This document shows, one piece after another, positions 14,863-23,021 of a stretch of DNA of 27,088 nucleotides. The stretch comes from Synergistaceae bacterium. GTDB taxonomy: Bacteria > Synergistota > Synergistia > Synergistales > Synergistaceae. A program made the position numbers and the translations under genes. Location: the NCBI GenBank assembly GCA_031290815.1, contig JAISLO010000249.1, positions 1 through 27,088 of the forward strand, written 5' to 3'. Position 1 is the first letter of the stretch. Each line of letters begins with the position of its first letter. The notes beneath the pieces are model-generated. The model made no database searches and was not told the origin of the DNA. It saw nothing but the letters and a program-made list of their open reading frames with translations.

Positions 14863-16401
14863 CTACTTGGCGTAGTCCACGACGCGGGTCTCCCTTATGA
14901 GGGTAACTCTGATCTGTCCGGGATATTTCATCTCCGACTCGATCCTGCGCGCAATGTCGTAGGCAAGTTTCTGCATACTGCCCTCATCCGTCGTCTCCGG
15001 TGAGAGGGCTACCCTGATCTCTCTGCCGGCTTGTATGGCGAACGCCTTGTTCACGCCATCGAAAGACTTCGCTATCTCCTCGAGCTTCTCTAGCCTCTTG
15101 ACGTAGGCATCCAGACTCTCCCTCCGCGCCCCCGGACGGGATGCGCTCACCGCGTCGGCCGAGGATACCAACAGGGCGTAAATCGACTGCGGCTCCTCGT
15201 CCTCGTGATGAGAGGCGATGGCGTTGATTATCTCGGGGGATTCTCCGTAGCGCTTGGCGATATCAGCGCCGATGAGGGCGTGCGGTCCTTCGACCTGATG
15301 GTCGACAGCCTTTCCGATGTCATGGAGCAGGCCGGCTCTCCTCGCCACGCTCTCGTCCACGCCCAGTTCGGCGGCCAGGAGGCCTGAGATGTGAGAAACC
15401 TCGAGGCTGTGGTGCAGGGCGCTCTGTCCGTAGCTGGCCCTGAATCGCAGCTGTCCTATCAGCTTTGCGAGCTCGGGGTGCATGTGTTTTATACCGGTTT
15501 CAAGCAGCGCTTCCTCGGATGCCTCTATGATCTGAATCTCCACGTCGCGCTGTGTTTTTTCTATTATTTCCTCTATTCGCGCCGGGTGTATGCGGCCATC
15601 CTGTATCAGGCGCTCCAGTGACAGCCTTGCCACCTCGCGTCTTATGGGATCGAAGCAGCTCAGCGTCACCGCCTCCGGCGTATCGTCGACTATCAAGTCG
15701 ACTCCAGTGAGGGTTTCGAACGTCCTGATGTTCCTGCCCTCCCTGCCGATTATGCGGCCCTTCATCTCGTCGGAGGGAATCTGCACCACGCTGACCGCTA
15801 TCTCCGACGTGAAATCGACGCTGCAGCGCTGAATGGCCACGGCTATTATCTCCTGAGCCTTCCTGTCCGCGTCCCTGCGCGCCTTCTCCTCGAGGTCCTT
15901 CAGCTTGAGTCCGATGATATGATTGGCCTCCGACTCGACCGCTGACAGCAGCATCGCCTTGGCGTCCTCTCTCGACATCTGCGCGATCTCCTCGAGCTTC
16001 GTTACCAACTCACGCTCCATCTGGGCTATTCCGTCGACCCTGCGTTTCGCGTCATCGATCTTTTGTTTGAGGTCTTCCTCGCGCTTAGTGACATTATCGA
16101 TCTTTCTGTCGAGGTTTTCCTCTTTTTGCTCCAGCTTGCGCTCCATTCTCTGGAGTTCGTTTCTGCGTTCCTTAGTTTCCTTGTCGACCTCCTGACGGAG
16201 TCTGAATATTTCTTCTTTTGTCTCCGCCATGAGATCTCGCCTTGACTGTTCCGCTTTATTCGCTGCCTCTTCAAGCAGCCTTTCGGCCTTGGCGACGGCG
16301 TTATCCTGTTTCTTTCCCACAACGACCCTGTGGACCAAAACACCGGCTACAACACCGACTATCACAGAACAGCCAACAGTAAACAACAGAATCCATTGCA
16401 T
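14863..16401 (-). CDS. rny: Ribonuclease Y
   Basis: RNase Y is a membrane-anchored endoribonuclease that starts mRNA decay. This 512-residue copy has the standard plan. There is an N-terminal membrane segment (about residues 3-26), a long charged coiled coil (about 30-195) and a KH RNA-binding domain (about 200-265, with IPSDEMKGRIIGREGRNIRTFE). An HD domain follows (about 325-425, with HHSLEVSHISGLLAAELG, the catalytic LLHDIGKAVDH and AIASHHEDEEP), and then a conserved C-terminal domain ending IRVTLIRETRVVDYAK. ATG 16401 is chosen: AGGTG lies about 8 bases upstream, whereas the in-frame TTG 16407 is too near that site. It shares a divergent promoter region with the zinc-ribbon gene. Confidence 0.96.
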   Translation of the reverse strand: MQWILLFTVGCSVIVGVVAGVLVHRVVVGKKQDNAVAKAERLLEEAANKAEQSRRDLMAETKEEIFRLRQEVDKETKERRNELQRMERKLEQKEENLDRKIDNVTKREEDLKQKIDDAKRRVDGIAQMERELVTKLEEIAQMSREDAKAMLLSAVESEANHIIGLKLKDLEEKARRDADRKAQEIIAVAIQRCSVDFTSEIAVSVVQIPSDEMKGRIIGREGRNIRTFETLTGVDLIVDDTPEAVTLSCFDPIRREVARLSLERLIQDGRIHPARIEEIIEKTQRDVEIQIIEASEEALLETGIKHMHPELAKLIGQLRFRASYGQSALHHSLEVSHISGLLAAELGVDESVARRAGLLHDIGKAVDHQVEGPHALIGADIAKRYGESPEIINAIASHHEDEEPQSIYALLVSSADAVSASRPGARRESLDAYVKRLEKLEEIAKSFDGVNKAFAIQAGREIRVALSPETTDEGSMQKLAYDIARRIESEMKYPGQIRVTLIRETRVVDYAK

Positions 16402-16594
16402 TCTCAATCACCTCTTCAAATCATTTGTCAAGGTACGTTAAAAGACACGAAGTTATTACAATGAATAACCAGTCAATTATATCAGATAAATTCACGATAA
16501 ATTCACGAGAACTTTGAACTCTCCAGTTGGGTAGTATAATAACAAAATATAAGCTATAATACATGAGAAATCAGTCATAAAAGGAGGTGTGAAG
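16402..16594. promoter_or_regulatory. Divergent promoter region between rny and the zinc-ribbon gene
   Basis: This AT-rich 193-base gap holds signals for both strands. For the + gene, TTGAAC (16514-16519) and TATAAT (16535-16540) are 15 bases apart, slightly short. A second TATAAT (16555-16560) has no good -35. On the - strand a TATAAT (16476-16481, reversed) faces rny, with no clear -35. A perfect tandem 11-bp repeat (16485-16506) lies between them. AAGGAGG before 16595 is a strong ribosome-binding site. Confidence 0.5.
16485..16506. repeat. Tandem 11-bp direct repeat in the rny / zinc-ribbon promoter gap
   Basis: GATAAATTCAC occurs twice, head to tail (16485-16495 and 16496-16506), with no mismatch. 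An 11-base step places both copies on the same face of the helix, as in a site for a protein dimer or two monomers. It lies upstream of the + strand -35 box. No regulator is known for it here. Confidence 0.75.
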
Positions 16595-16756
16595 ATGCGT
16601 CGCTATCGTTGTATCGTATGTGACAATAAGTTTGAGGCGGACGACAAGGAGAAGGTCTACAAGTGTCCAAAATGCCGGGAGCGATTCGTCGAGCTAATAG
16701 ATGGCGCTCCTGTCAAAGGCAAGCAATGGGGCAGCAAAAGTTTCAGCGTTAGATAA
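16595..16756 (+). CDS. Small zinc-ribbon (rubredoxin-like) protein
   Basis: This 53-residue gene is easily missed by length filters. The protein starts MRRYRCIVCDNKFEADDKE, then YKCPKCRERF. It has two CxxC pairs (C6/C9 and C24/C27) of the kind that bind one zinc or iron. An excellent ribosome-binding site (AAGGAGG, about 8 bases before ATG 16595) and the four cysteines make it credible. Its tail is basic (KGKQWGSKSFSVR). Function is unknown; FmdB-like regulators, rubredoxin-like proteins and ribosomal zinc-ribbon proteins share this pattern. It is a stand-alone + gene between rny (divergent) and pepF (convergent). An AT-rich hairpin (TTTTTG / CAAAAA, 16783-16799) lies downstream. Confidence 0.8.
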   Translation: MRRYRCIVCDNKFEADDKEKVYKCPKCRERFVELIDGAPVKGKQWGSKSFSVR

Positions 16757-16837
16757 CTCTATAAAGTCAGTGATGAACTCAATTTTTGGATATCAAAAAA
16801 CAGCCCTGAAGTATCCTGATGCATCTGTGACCGCTTA

Positions 16838-16888
16838 AAGTCAAATAAAAATGACATGGGCTATCCTTATTCGAGGAGGCCCATGTCA
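16838..16888 (-). terminator. Intrinsic terminator of the cheV-pepF operon
   Basis: Arms 16879-16888 (GCCCATGTCA) and 16852-16861 (TGACATGGGC) pair perfectly over 10 bp with a 17-base loop. Read on the - strand, the hairpin is followed at once by a T-rich run (complement of 16838-16851, ATTTTTATTTG). It lies 22 bases beyond the pepF stop. Confidence 0.85.
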
Positions 16889-16910
16889 CTGCAAATAAGC
16901 GTTATGTTTT

Positions 16911-18782
16911 TTAGGACAGAAGCCCTTCCAGGTCATCCAATGCCGCCGAAAAGAGGTCTATCGCGTCAGATATGGGGTTTGGTGTGCTCATGTCCACCCC
17001 GGCTGATTTCAGCAGGTCGATGGGATAACCGCTCCCACCGCTCGCCAGGAACTTGAGCCAGCGGGCGCGGGAGCCGGCGTCGCCGCCAGCTATGCCTCGG
17101 CTCAGGGAGAGCGCGGCTGAGCAGCCCGTCGCGTACTGATAGACGTAGAACGGCGAGTAGAAGTGCGGTATTCGCAGCCACTCGAACCCTATGAGCTCGT
17201 CGGTCACCATCTCGGGGCCGAAGTACATCGCGTTCTTCTCCCTCCAGAGGCCGCACAGGCATTCCGCGGATGTGTCGCATCCATTCTCCCCTCGCCCGTG
17301 AACATCCCGCTCGAACGACGCGAACATCACCTGTCTGTACAGGGTAGACCTGATTCGCTCCAGTTTTGAGTTCAAAATATAAGCCCTCTTCATGCGATCG
17401 TCCGTGATGTTCAGCATGTGGCGCAGAAGGAGTTCCTCGTTCACTGCTGACGCCGTTTCGGCACAGAATATCGTGTATTCCGACATGGGGTAGGGTTGAT
17501 TTGCCCTCGAATAGTGCGAGTGCATCGAATGGCCTAGCTCGTGCGCGAGGGTCAGCACGTCGGAGAGCTCGCCGCCGTAATTCATCAGTATGTAGGGAGG
17601 CGTGCCGAAAGCGCCGCCGGAGTATGCGCCAGAGCGCTTGCCCCTGTTGGGGAGCACATCTATCCACCCTGACGTCATGCCGCGCGCCAGTATGTCGGAG
17701 TACTCGGAGCCCAGCGGTCGCAGGGCCTCCCTCACCATGCCCTTGGCGGTCTCCCATGGGATATCGCGGTACGGATTTTCGACGAGTGGGACGTAGACAT
17801 CGTACATGTGCAGCTCGTCCAAGCCAAGGGTGCGTTTTCGGAGAGCCATATAGCGATGCAGCGGCTCCAGCCTGCTCTCTGTTGTCTCCACCAGGTTGTG
17901 GTAGACCGACACCGGTATGTTGGGCCCATCGAGCGATGCGGCCAGGTCGGACTCGTAGCCTCTGGCTTTGGAGAAGAAGCGGGATGCCTTCAGCATTCCG
18001 TTGAAGGCCGCGCCGAAGGTGTTCAGGTTCTTTCGGTAGGTCTCGTAAAGCGCCTCGAACGCACCCTTGCGAACATCGCGGTTTCTGGAACTGACGAGCT
18101 TTGTGTAGCGTTCTTCGGATAGCTCGGCGTCGTTCCCGTCCTCGTCCTTCACGTTTGGAAACCTCATGTCCGCGTTTGCCAGCATGGAGAAAACTGTGAA
18201 CGGCACGGACGACATTTCGGAGGCCCTGGCCAGCAGTGTCTCCTCCTCGCCGCTCCTCACGCGCTCCCGCCTGCGGATTGTGTCGCGCAGCTCAAAGCGG
18301 TAGTCATCGAACGCCCCTCCGTCATCTCCGATGAACGCGTTCAGAGTCTCGCCCGGAATGGAGAGAAGCTCCGGCGATATAAAGCCCGACGCCGCGGACG
18401 CCTCGGCCCACAGGCCCTCAGACCTGTCAGAGAGGGTTTGATATCTTGAGACAGTCATATCCTCGTGACTTTTCATGCTCGCGTATACATGGACGCGGGC
18501 CAGCGAGGCAAAGATCTCGTCCCGTGTCCTGAGGCAGCGAAGCAGGTTTGACGCCGACTCTCCCAGAGTGCCTTTGAACGCGGCGAGGCGGGGCAGAGCT
18601 TCGCGCACGCGGAGGAACTCCGCCTCCCAGTCGTCCTCCGACGCAAACACGGCGGACGGATCCCACTTGAACTCGTCAGCCACCTCATCCCTGGATGGAA
18701 TGCGCACGACCGCCCCCTCAGAGCCGGGCGGCAGGAACGCTGACAGTCCGTTGTCGTATGATGGATTCGGTAGTGCAGTCAT
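16911..18782 (-). CDS. pepF: Oligoendopeptidase F (M3 family)
   Basis: This 623-residue zinc metallopeptidase matches oligoendopeptidase F, a cytoplasmic enzyme that cuts short peptides. The catalytic zinc motif is LAHELGHSMHSHY (about residues 413-426, HExxH), with the third ligand expected in the ETASAVNEELLL segment. Also typical are an N-terminal helical region with WDPSAVFASEDDWEAEF, MYDVYVPLV, LMNYGG and the C-terminal FYVYQYATGCSAALSLS. The length is typical (about 600). ATG 18782 is chosen because GAGGAAGGA lies about 8-10 bases upstream; the open frame to 19001 would add 73 residues in a frame overlapping the previous gene. It is the last gene of a cheV - unknown - pepF group and has its own terminator. 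Why a peptidase follows cheV is unclear. Confidence 0.95.
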   Translation of the reverse strand: MTALPNPSYDNGLSAFLPPGSEGAVVRIPSRDEVADEFKWDPSAVFASEDDWEAEFLRVREALPRLAAFKGTLGESASNLLRCLRTRDEIFASLARVHVYASMKSHEDMTVSRYQTLSDRSEGLWAEASAASGFISPELLSIPGETLNAFIGDDGGAFDDYRFELRDTIRRRERVRSGEEETLLARASEMSSVPFTVFSMLANADMRFPNVKDEDGNDAELSEERYTKLVSSRNRDVRKGAFEALYETYRKNLNTFGAAFNGMLKASRFFSKARGYESDLAASLDGPNIPVSVYHNLVETTESRLEPLHRYMALRKRTLGLDELHMYDVYVPLVENPYRDIPWETAKGMVREALRPLGSEYSDILARGMTSGWIDVLPNRGKRSGAYSGGAFGTPPYILMNYGGELSDVLTLAHELGHSMHSHYSRANQPYPMSEYTIFCAETASAVNEELLLRHMLNITDDRMKRAYILNSKLERIRSTLYRQVMFASFERDVHGRGENGCDTSAECLCGLWREKNAMYFGPEMVTDELIGFEWLRIPHFYSPFYVYQYATGCSAALSLSRGIAGGDAGSRARWLKFLASGGSGYPIDLLKSAGVDMSTPNPISDAIDLFSAALDDLEGLLS

Positions 18783-18798
18783 AGGGCACGATCCTTCC

Positions 18799-19482
18799 TC
18801 AATAATTTTCAAGGGACAGCTCCGGCTCCGGGCCGACGAAACAGCGCGTCTCCGCGAACTCGAATTTTGAGAGCATCTGAGTGATCTGGAGGTCGGTGAT
18901 GTTGTCCGTCTCGTAGGGTATGGCGAATCGCCTGTAACCGAACTTCTCGGCGAAGTACGGAATGTTCGCGTCGGAATCCTGCGTGGCGAGGGCGCTGTCA
19001 AGCGAGTCCAGAAAGCTTTCGACGTTGAACATGGGGGAAGCGCTGGCGACCATCAGAACCTTGCACTCCTCCAGCAGTATCGCGCTCTTCCAGATGCCGC
19101 AGAGCGTTATGCCCGCGCCGAATACGTCGCTCTTCTCGAACAGTTCGTAGAGCACACGTTCCATTCCCCTGGAGTAAGAGAAGACCATAGCGAAATTCCC
19201 GCCCTCGCTCGTGGTGTGAGGGCGGATGATGTTCTCCGGCACCAGTGCGCCCATCGGGCACGCTCCGCCGAACTCCAGGTATAAAAACTCGCTTTCGAGC
19301 CTCATCGCCATCTCCGCGATGCGCCCCAGCGCGTCGCCGAAGAGGTGATTGGTCTTGATGGGGTTGAAGTCACATCTGTACGGCACCCACGTCTCTATAT
19401 CGAACTCCATGTTCTGATTCCAGTATGGGAGGCGGGTCGCTCCATTGAAGACTCTTTCAAAAGTGGCGCTTCGCAGAATCAA
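18799..19482 (-). CDS. Conserved-looking protein of unknown function between cheV and pepF
   Basis: I do not recognise this 227-residue protein. It has no signal peptide or membrane segment and appears cytoplasmic and alpha/beta. Visible features are FDIETWVPYRCDFNPIKT near the N-terminus, FLYLEFGGACPMGALVPENIIRPH (about residues 65-90), GITLCGIWKSAILLEECKVLMVASASP, and a C-terminal EKFGYRRFAIPYETDNI. There are five cysteines, not in CxxC pairs. The TTG start at 19482 overlaps the cheV stop (TTGA), indicating coupling. A shorter ATG at 19410 is possible but has no good ribosome-binding site. pepF follows after 16 bases. The codon use and the intact length beside two real genes support it as a real gene. 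A link to chemotaxis signalling or peptide handling is only inferred from position. Confidence 0.72.
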   Translation of the reverse strand: MILRSATFERVFNGATRLPYWNQNMEFDIETWVPYRCDFNPIKTNHLFGDALGRIAEMAMRLESEFLYLEFGGACPMGALVPENIIRPHTTSEGGNFAMVFSYSRGMERVLYELFEKSDVFGAGITLCGIWKSAILLEECKVLMVASASPMFNVESFLDSLDSALATQDSDANIPYFAEKFGYRRFAIPYETDNITDLQITQMLSKFEFAETRCFVGPEPELSLENY

Positions 19483-20414
19483 CTTGCTTTTACCGTCTTG
19501 CGCGACGTCTTTTCGAGCAGATCGACCAGCGTGTCCAGCAGTTTGTGCATCTCCGGCTTTGTAATCTGTGCGTCCGCTCCGATGCTCTGCGCCTTGCGCT
19601 TTATGTCCTCCGCCATGACGCTGGAGAAGACTATGATCGGGATGCGGGAGAGGGACTCGTCCTCCTTCACTCGTCTGGTCAGTGTGAGCCCGTCCATCTT
19701 GGGCATCTCTATGTCAGTCAGGAGGATATCGAATTCGTCTCCGTCGTCGACTAAGCGGTCCCATGCGGCCTTTCCGTGGCCGACCATCTCGAAGTTGTGG
19801 AATCCTCCAGTGCTCAGGGCGCCGTGTATGAGCTTGCGGATGAGCGGTGAATCCTCAGCCACCAGTATCTTGTACTGGTCGGGATCACCAAGCCTCTTTA
19901 AGACTTCGGGGCTGATGTCCTTCGCGTCCAGCTTGAACTGGCTGGCCAGGTTGGGGTTGACCACCTGGACTATGCGCTCGTAGTCGAGCAGCAGTATGTT
20001 GCGGCCTTCGCGCTTTATGACGTACAGCGCGTTGTCCCCCAGGAACGTGCCAGTGAGGGAGGCATCCAGCTCGTCGGAGTTGATGCGGTAAATCCTGTCC
20101 ACAGCGTCGACCACGAAGCCGAGTTTCATCTTGTTGAACTCGGCGACGATGAGCTTGCTGTTCTCCAGTTCGACTCCGGGGGTGATGGAGAGATAGTCTC
20201 GCAGATCTATCAGAGGAATGACCTCTCCTCGGATGGTGGTGATTCCCTTCATAGCGTGGTGGGCCTGCGGCACGTCGCGCGCTCCTGTCCATCTCAGGAT
20301 CTCCCTGGTCTTGTCTACGTTTATGGCGAAGTATTGATTTCCAAGCAAAAAGACCACAACCTGCCATTCGTTTGTGCCGACCTCGGTTAAAATTTTCTCG
20401 TCCGCAACTGACAT
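19479..20414 (-). CDS. cheV: Chemotaxis protein CheV (CheW domain plus receiver)
   Basis: CheV couples receptors to CheA and has a receiver domain that tunes adaptation. This 311-residue protein has an N-terminal CheW-like domain (about residues 1-150; VVVFLLGNQYFAINVDKTREIL, MKGITTIRGEVIPLIDLRDYL, LGFVVDAVDRIYRI). A C-terminal response-regulator domain (about 175-300) carries the acidic pair in LVAEDSPLIRKL, the phospho-acceptor Asp in ILLTDIEMPKMDGL, and the lysine in QITKPEM. ATG 20414 is preferred because GGGGAG lies about 8 bases upstream; other in-frame ATGs at 20420 and 20444 are too near or beyond that site. It heads a likely operon with the unknown protein and pepF and has a putative promoter at 20509-20538. 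Confidence 0.93.
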   Translation of the reverse strand: MSVADEKILTEVGTNEWQVVVFLLGNQYFAINVDKTREILRWTGARDVPQAHHAMKGITTIRGEVIPLIDLRDYLSITPGVELENSKLIVAEFNKMKLGFVVDAVDRIYRINSDELDASLTGTFLGDNALYVIKREGRNILLLDYERIVQVVNPNLASQFKLDAKDISPEVLKRLGDPDQYKILVAEDSPLIRKLIHGALSTGGFHNFEMVGHGKAAWDRLVDDGDEFDILLTDIEMPKMDGLTLTRRVKEDESLSRIPIIVFSSVMAEDIKRKAQSIGADAQITKPEMHKLLDTLVDLLEKTSRKTVKAS

Positions 20415-20508
20415 AAACATCACTCCCCGATTTTTCGCGTCCAATTTTCATCTTCGCCGCATGTTAGCCGTCCATGGCCACTCAATATGTATCTGCATCA
20501 TATTTTAT

Positions 20509-20538
20509 ATTATAAGCCATACAATGGAAATAGGTCAG
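20509..20538 (-). promoter_or_regulatory. Putative promoter of the cheV operon
   Basis: Read on the - strand, CTGACC (20533-20538; 4 of 6 matches to TTGACA) and TATAAT (20509-20514) are 18 bases apart. This leaves an upstream untranslated region of about 90 bases before ATG 20414. The -10 box is perfect, the -35 weak. Confidence 0.45.
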
Positions 20539-20666
20539 TTCAATTAATATTCCGTGCCGGTCTTGGCGCGGAAAAACCGATCCGCGGAAGCCGGCTCCGA
20601 TGATTTCCAGTCACATAATACCATTCAGGAGGCCAACGATGAATCAGCGAATCAGCCTCTCCTTAT

Positions 20667-21869
20667 TTACTTGGATCTGAGCTTCTCCATTGCCGAAATT
20701 GCGAACGCCGTCATGAGCGAGACCCCAATGGGCAGGGCGTCATCGTCTATATCAAACCTTGGGGAGTGGTGGGGGAAGTCGGTCCCCTTCTCCTCGCTGC
20801 CTGCGCCGACGAAGAAGAACGTGCCAGGGACCCGTTCGAGGTAAAGGCTGAAATCCTCAGACACCATCAGCAGGGGGGATTCCTCGGCGTTTTCGGGACC
20901 AACGACCTCCACCGCCGCTTCTCTCAAGATCTCGGTCATGTTTCTGTGGTTGACGACGCTCGGGCACATGTATTCGACCACTGTCTCAGCATTACAGCGA
21001 AAAGCCGACGCTATGCCGTCGGCGATGCGGCGTATGCGCCCCTCCATCGCCCCTCTCACCTCCGGGTTGAACGAGCGGAAGCTGCCGGTCGTGGAGGCGC
21101 TGTCGGGAATTATGTTGAATGCACTGCCGGATGTCAGGGTCCCGACGCTCACCACAGCAGTGTCGATCGGGTTGAGTTCGCGGCTTGTTATTGTCTGCAG
21201 CGATCCGATGAAATTCGCCGCGGCTATCGTTGGATCTATGGCTGCGTGCGGCATCGCGCCGTGACCGCCCTTTCCGGTGAAGGTCACCAGCCAGTTGTCG
21301 GCCGATGCCATGACGGGGCCGGCCCTCCATTGTACCAGCCCTGTTCGCACAAAGGACCAGAGGTGCAGGCCGGCAATCGCTTCAACGCCGTCGAGCACTC
21401 CCTCCGAGATCATCACATGCGCCCCTGAGTTTGGGCCGCGCTCCTCCGACGGCTGAAAGATGAAGCGGACCCTGCCTGGGAGCTCGTCCTTAAACGAGGA
21501 GAGCAGTTTCGCAGCGCCAAGCAGTATGGAGATGTGACCGTCGTGCCCGCAGGCGTGCATGACGCCGCCCGCCGTTGAACGGTAGGCCGCGTCGTTCTTC
21601 TCCTCGATCGGCAGCGCGTCGATGTCGGCTCGCAGCGCGACGCATGGGCCAGCGAGGTTCCCTGCGAGGTCGGCCGTGACGCCTGATTCGGTCCCCCCAT
21701 ATCCGCGTCTTACGTTAGTAAGGCCCAATTCGCAGAGCCTGCTCTCTATCAGCTTGCTCGTCTCGGCCTCCTGCCACGACAGTTCCGGATGGGCGTGCAA
21801 GTGATGCCGCAGCGCAGCCGTCTCCTCACGAATAGCTTCCGCCTTGGCCTTGATCGTGAACACGTCCAC
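20667..21869 (-). CDS. M20-family amidohydrolase (N-acyl-amino-acid / hippurate hydrolase type)
   Basis: This 400-residue metal-dependent hydrolase matches the M20D amidohydrolase group, which cleaves N-acyl or aminobenzoyl amino-acid amides. Typical motifs are LRHHLHAHPELSWQE (residues about 20-35), ALRADIDALPIEE, MHACGHDGHISILLGAAKLL, FIFQPSEERGPNSGA (catalytic Glu), GLHLW, the dimerisation-domain GKGGHGAMPH, and a C-terminal HHSPRFDIDD supplying a metal ligand. The start is GTG 21869, with AAGGAGG about 8 bases before it. It begins 21 bases after the FCD regulator's end, so they form an operon. The substrate cannot be read from the sequence; the neighbouring TRAP transporter suggests a carboxylated compound (inference). 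Confidence 0.9.
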   Translation of the reverse strand: MDVFTIKAKAEAIREETAALRHHLHAHPELSWQEAETSKLIESRLCELGLTNVRRGYGGTESGVTADLAGNLAGPCVALRADIDALPIEEKNDAAYRSTAGGVMHACGHDGHISILLGAAKLLSSFKDELPGRVRFIFQPSEERGPNSGAHVMISEGVLDGVEAIAGLHLWSFVRTGLVQWRAGPVMASADNWLVTFTGKGGHGAMPHAAIDPTIAAANFIGSLQTITSRELNPIDTAVVSVGTLTSGSAFNIIPDSASTTGSFRSFNPEVRGAMEGRIRRIADGIASAFRCNAETVVEYMCPSVVNHRNMTEILREAAVEVVGPENAEESPLLMVSEDFSLYLERVPGTFFFVGAGSEEKGTDFPHHSPRFDIDDDALPIGVSLMTAFAISAMEKLRSK

Positions 21870-21890
21870 AGTATCAACCTCCTTATAAAT

Positions 21891-22637
21891 TTATCGAAAG
21901 ATCAGATCGTCCCCCAGCATGTTATAGGGCAGTTTTTCGACGTCGCGAATGACGTTGTCAATGTGCGCCTTCATCGCGTTTCCGGCTCTGCCGGTATCGC
22001 CTGAGGCCAGAGCTTCTATGATTTCAACGTGATCGTCGCCCATCACGTTTTTCGAATGATATCTGACGTGAGCCAGTTTCTTAGCGTATCTGCCATCGTG
22101 CCATATAAGCTTCAGAGCGCCGGCCAGCGTCCTGTTGCGCGACGCCGAGGCTATCGTCATGTGGAACCGTGTGTCGCTGTCGGAGATGTTCTCGCCGCGT
22201 TGGAACAAAACCCTGCTCTCCTCCACCGATGAACGCAGTTTTTCGATCTCCGGCGCAGTGATATTTGAAGCGGCCATCCTGGCGAGCTCCACCTCTATTG
22301 CCCTGCGAGCCGCCAGTATGTCGAGCAGTTCCTCTTTTTCCGTGGGATTGATGGATTCCGCGAAGCTTCTCGCCCGTTCGATATTATCCTGAACGGCCTG
22401 GTGTTCTAACAACTTTCTCTTACCCTCGGATGTCAGTTTTCTTCCGTGGCTGCCGTTTTTCTCCAGCAATCCGGCCCTTTCCAGGTCTCGGAGCACCCGT
22501 CCGGCGGTTGGCTCGCTCACCATTATGCCTGAGGACGCGAGGGCTTCCTGGGCTTTTCCCGCTCCCATGCTGAAACCATCCGTGTCTATGAGTTCCAGCA
22601 GCTTGATGTACCTCGGTTCGTCCAGGTCGATGTCCAT
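21891..22637 (-). CDS. FCD-domain transcriptional regulator with atypical winged helix
   Basis: This 248-residue regulator has two parts. Residues about 8-75 form a winged-helix domain (YIKLLELIDTDGFSMGAGKAQ, SEPTAGRVLRDLERAGLL, GRKLTSEGKRKL) that resembles the NrpR/RNase R-type N-terminal winged helix more than a standard GntR domain. Residues about 100-235 form an FCD ligand domain (LLDILAARRAIEVELARMAA, DTRFHMTIASASRN, GDDHVEIIEALASGDTGRAGNAMKAHIDNV). The His and Asp residues of the usual FCD metal site appear present. FCD regulators sense organic acids and usually control adjacent catabolic genes. ATG 22637 has GGAGGAAGG just upstream. It probably controls the M20 gene and perhaps the TRAP operon, whose promoter holds a palindrome. 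Confidence 0.85.
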   Translation of the reverse strand: MDIDLDEPRYIKLLELIDTDGFSMGAGKAQEALASSGIMVSEPTAGRVLRDLERAGLLEKNGSHGRKLTSEGKRKLLEHQAVQDNIERARSFAESINPTEKEELLDILAARRAIEVELARMAASNITAPEIEKLRSSVEESRVLFQRGENISDSDTRFHMTIASASRNRTLAGALKLIWHDGRYAKKLAHVRYHSKNVMGDDHVEIIEALASGDTGRAGNAMKAHIDNVIRDVEKLPYNMLGDDLIFR

Positions 22638-22694
22638 TGTCCTTCCTCCATCCCCAGTGATTTTTAATTCGGCATGGGAAGATTGTCTTTGCCC

Positions 22695-23021
22695 TTATAG
22701 CGGCAACGCCAGATGAATTTTTATAGCCTCTTCTACTACCAGCATATCGTCCTTCGATAGTATATCGAGACGATTTTTGAGCCTCGTCTTATCGACCGCC
22801 ATGATTTGATCGGCCATCGCCTTTTTAGGCTGTCCATCGACAGTTATTAATGCTTCTCCGGGATACAACCTGCTGATGCTGCTTGTAATGGGAACTACGA
22901 CAACGCGCGATAAATGGCGGTTGGCCGAGTCGTTACTCACTATGACTGCAGGACGTGTTTTCCTTATCTCGCTGCCAGTTGATTTTTTAAACTCAACCCA
23001 CCATACTTCACAGCGTTTCAT
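22695..23021 (-). CDS. mazF: MazF/PemK-type toxin endoribonuclease
   Basis: This 108-residue protein matches MazF/PemK toxins, which cut mRNA in a sequence-specific way. Family marks are CEVWWVEF (residues 4-11), GSEIRKTRPAVIVSND with the active-site Arg/Thr pair, VVVVPITSSI, the ALITV strand, and ADQIMAVDKTRL. ATG 23021 is chosen because it gives the canonical start and overlaps the end of the antitoxin gene by 14 bases; the frame extends to 23105 but inside the antitoxin gene. The overlap is typical of antitoxin-first modules. Confidence 0.93.
   Translation of the reverse strand: MKRCEVWWVEFKKSTGSEIRKTRPAVIVSNDSANRHLSRVVVVPITSSISRLYPGEALITVDGQPKKAMADQIMAVDKTRLKNRLDILSKDDMLVVEEAIKIHLALPL

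Noticed and set aside
18783..19001. 73-residue N-terminal extension of pepF
   Set aside because: It overlaps the upstream gene in another frame, is Ser/Arg/Thr-rich, and has no homology to PepF.
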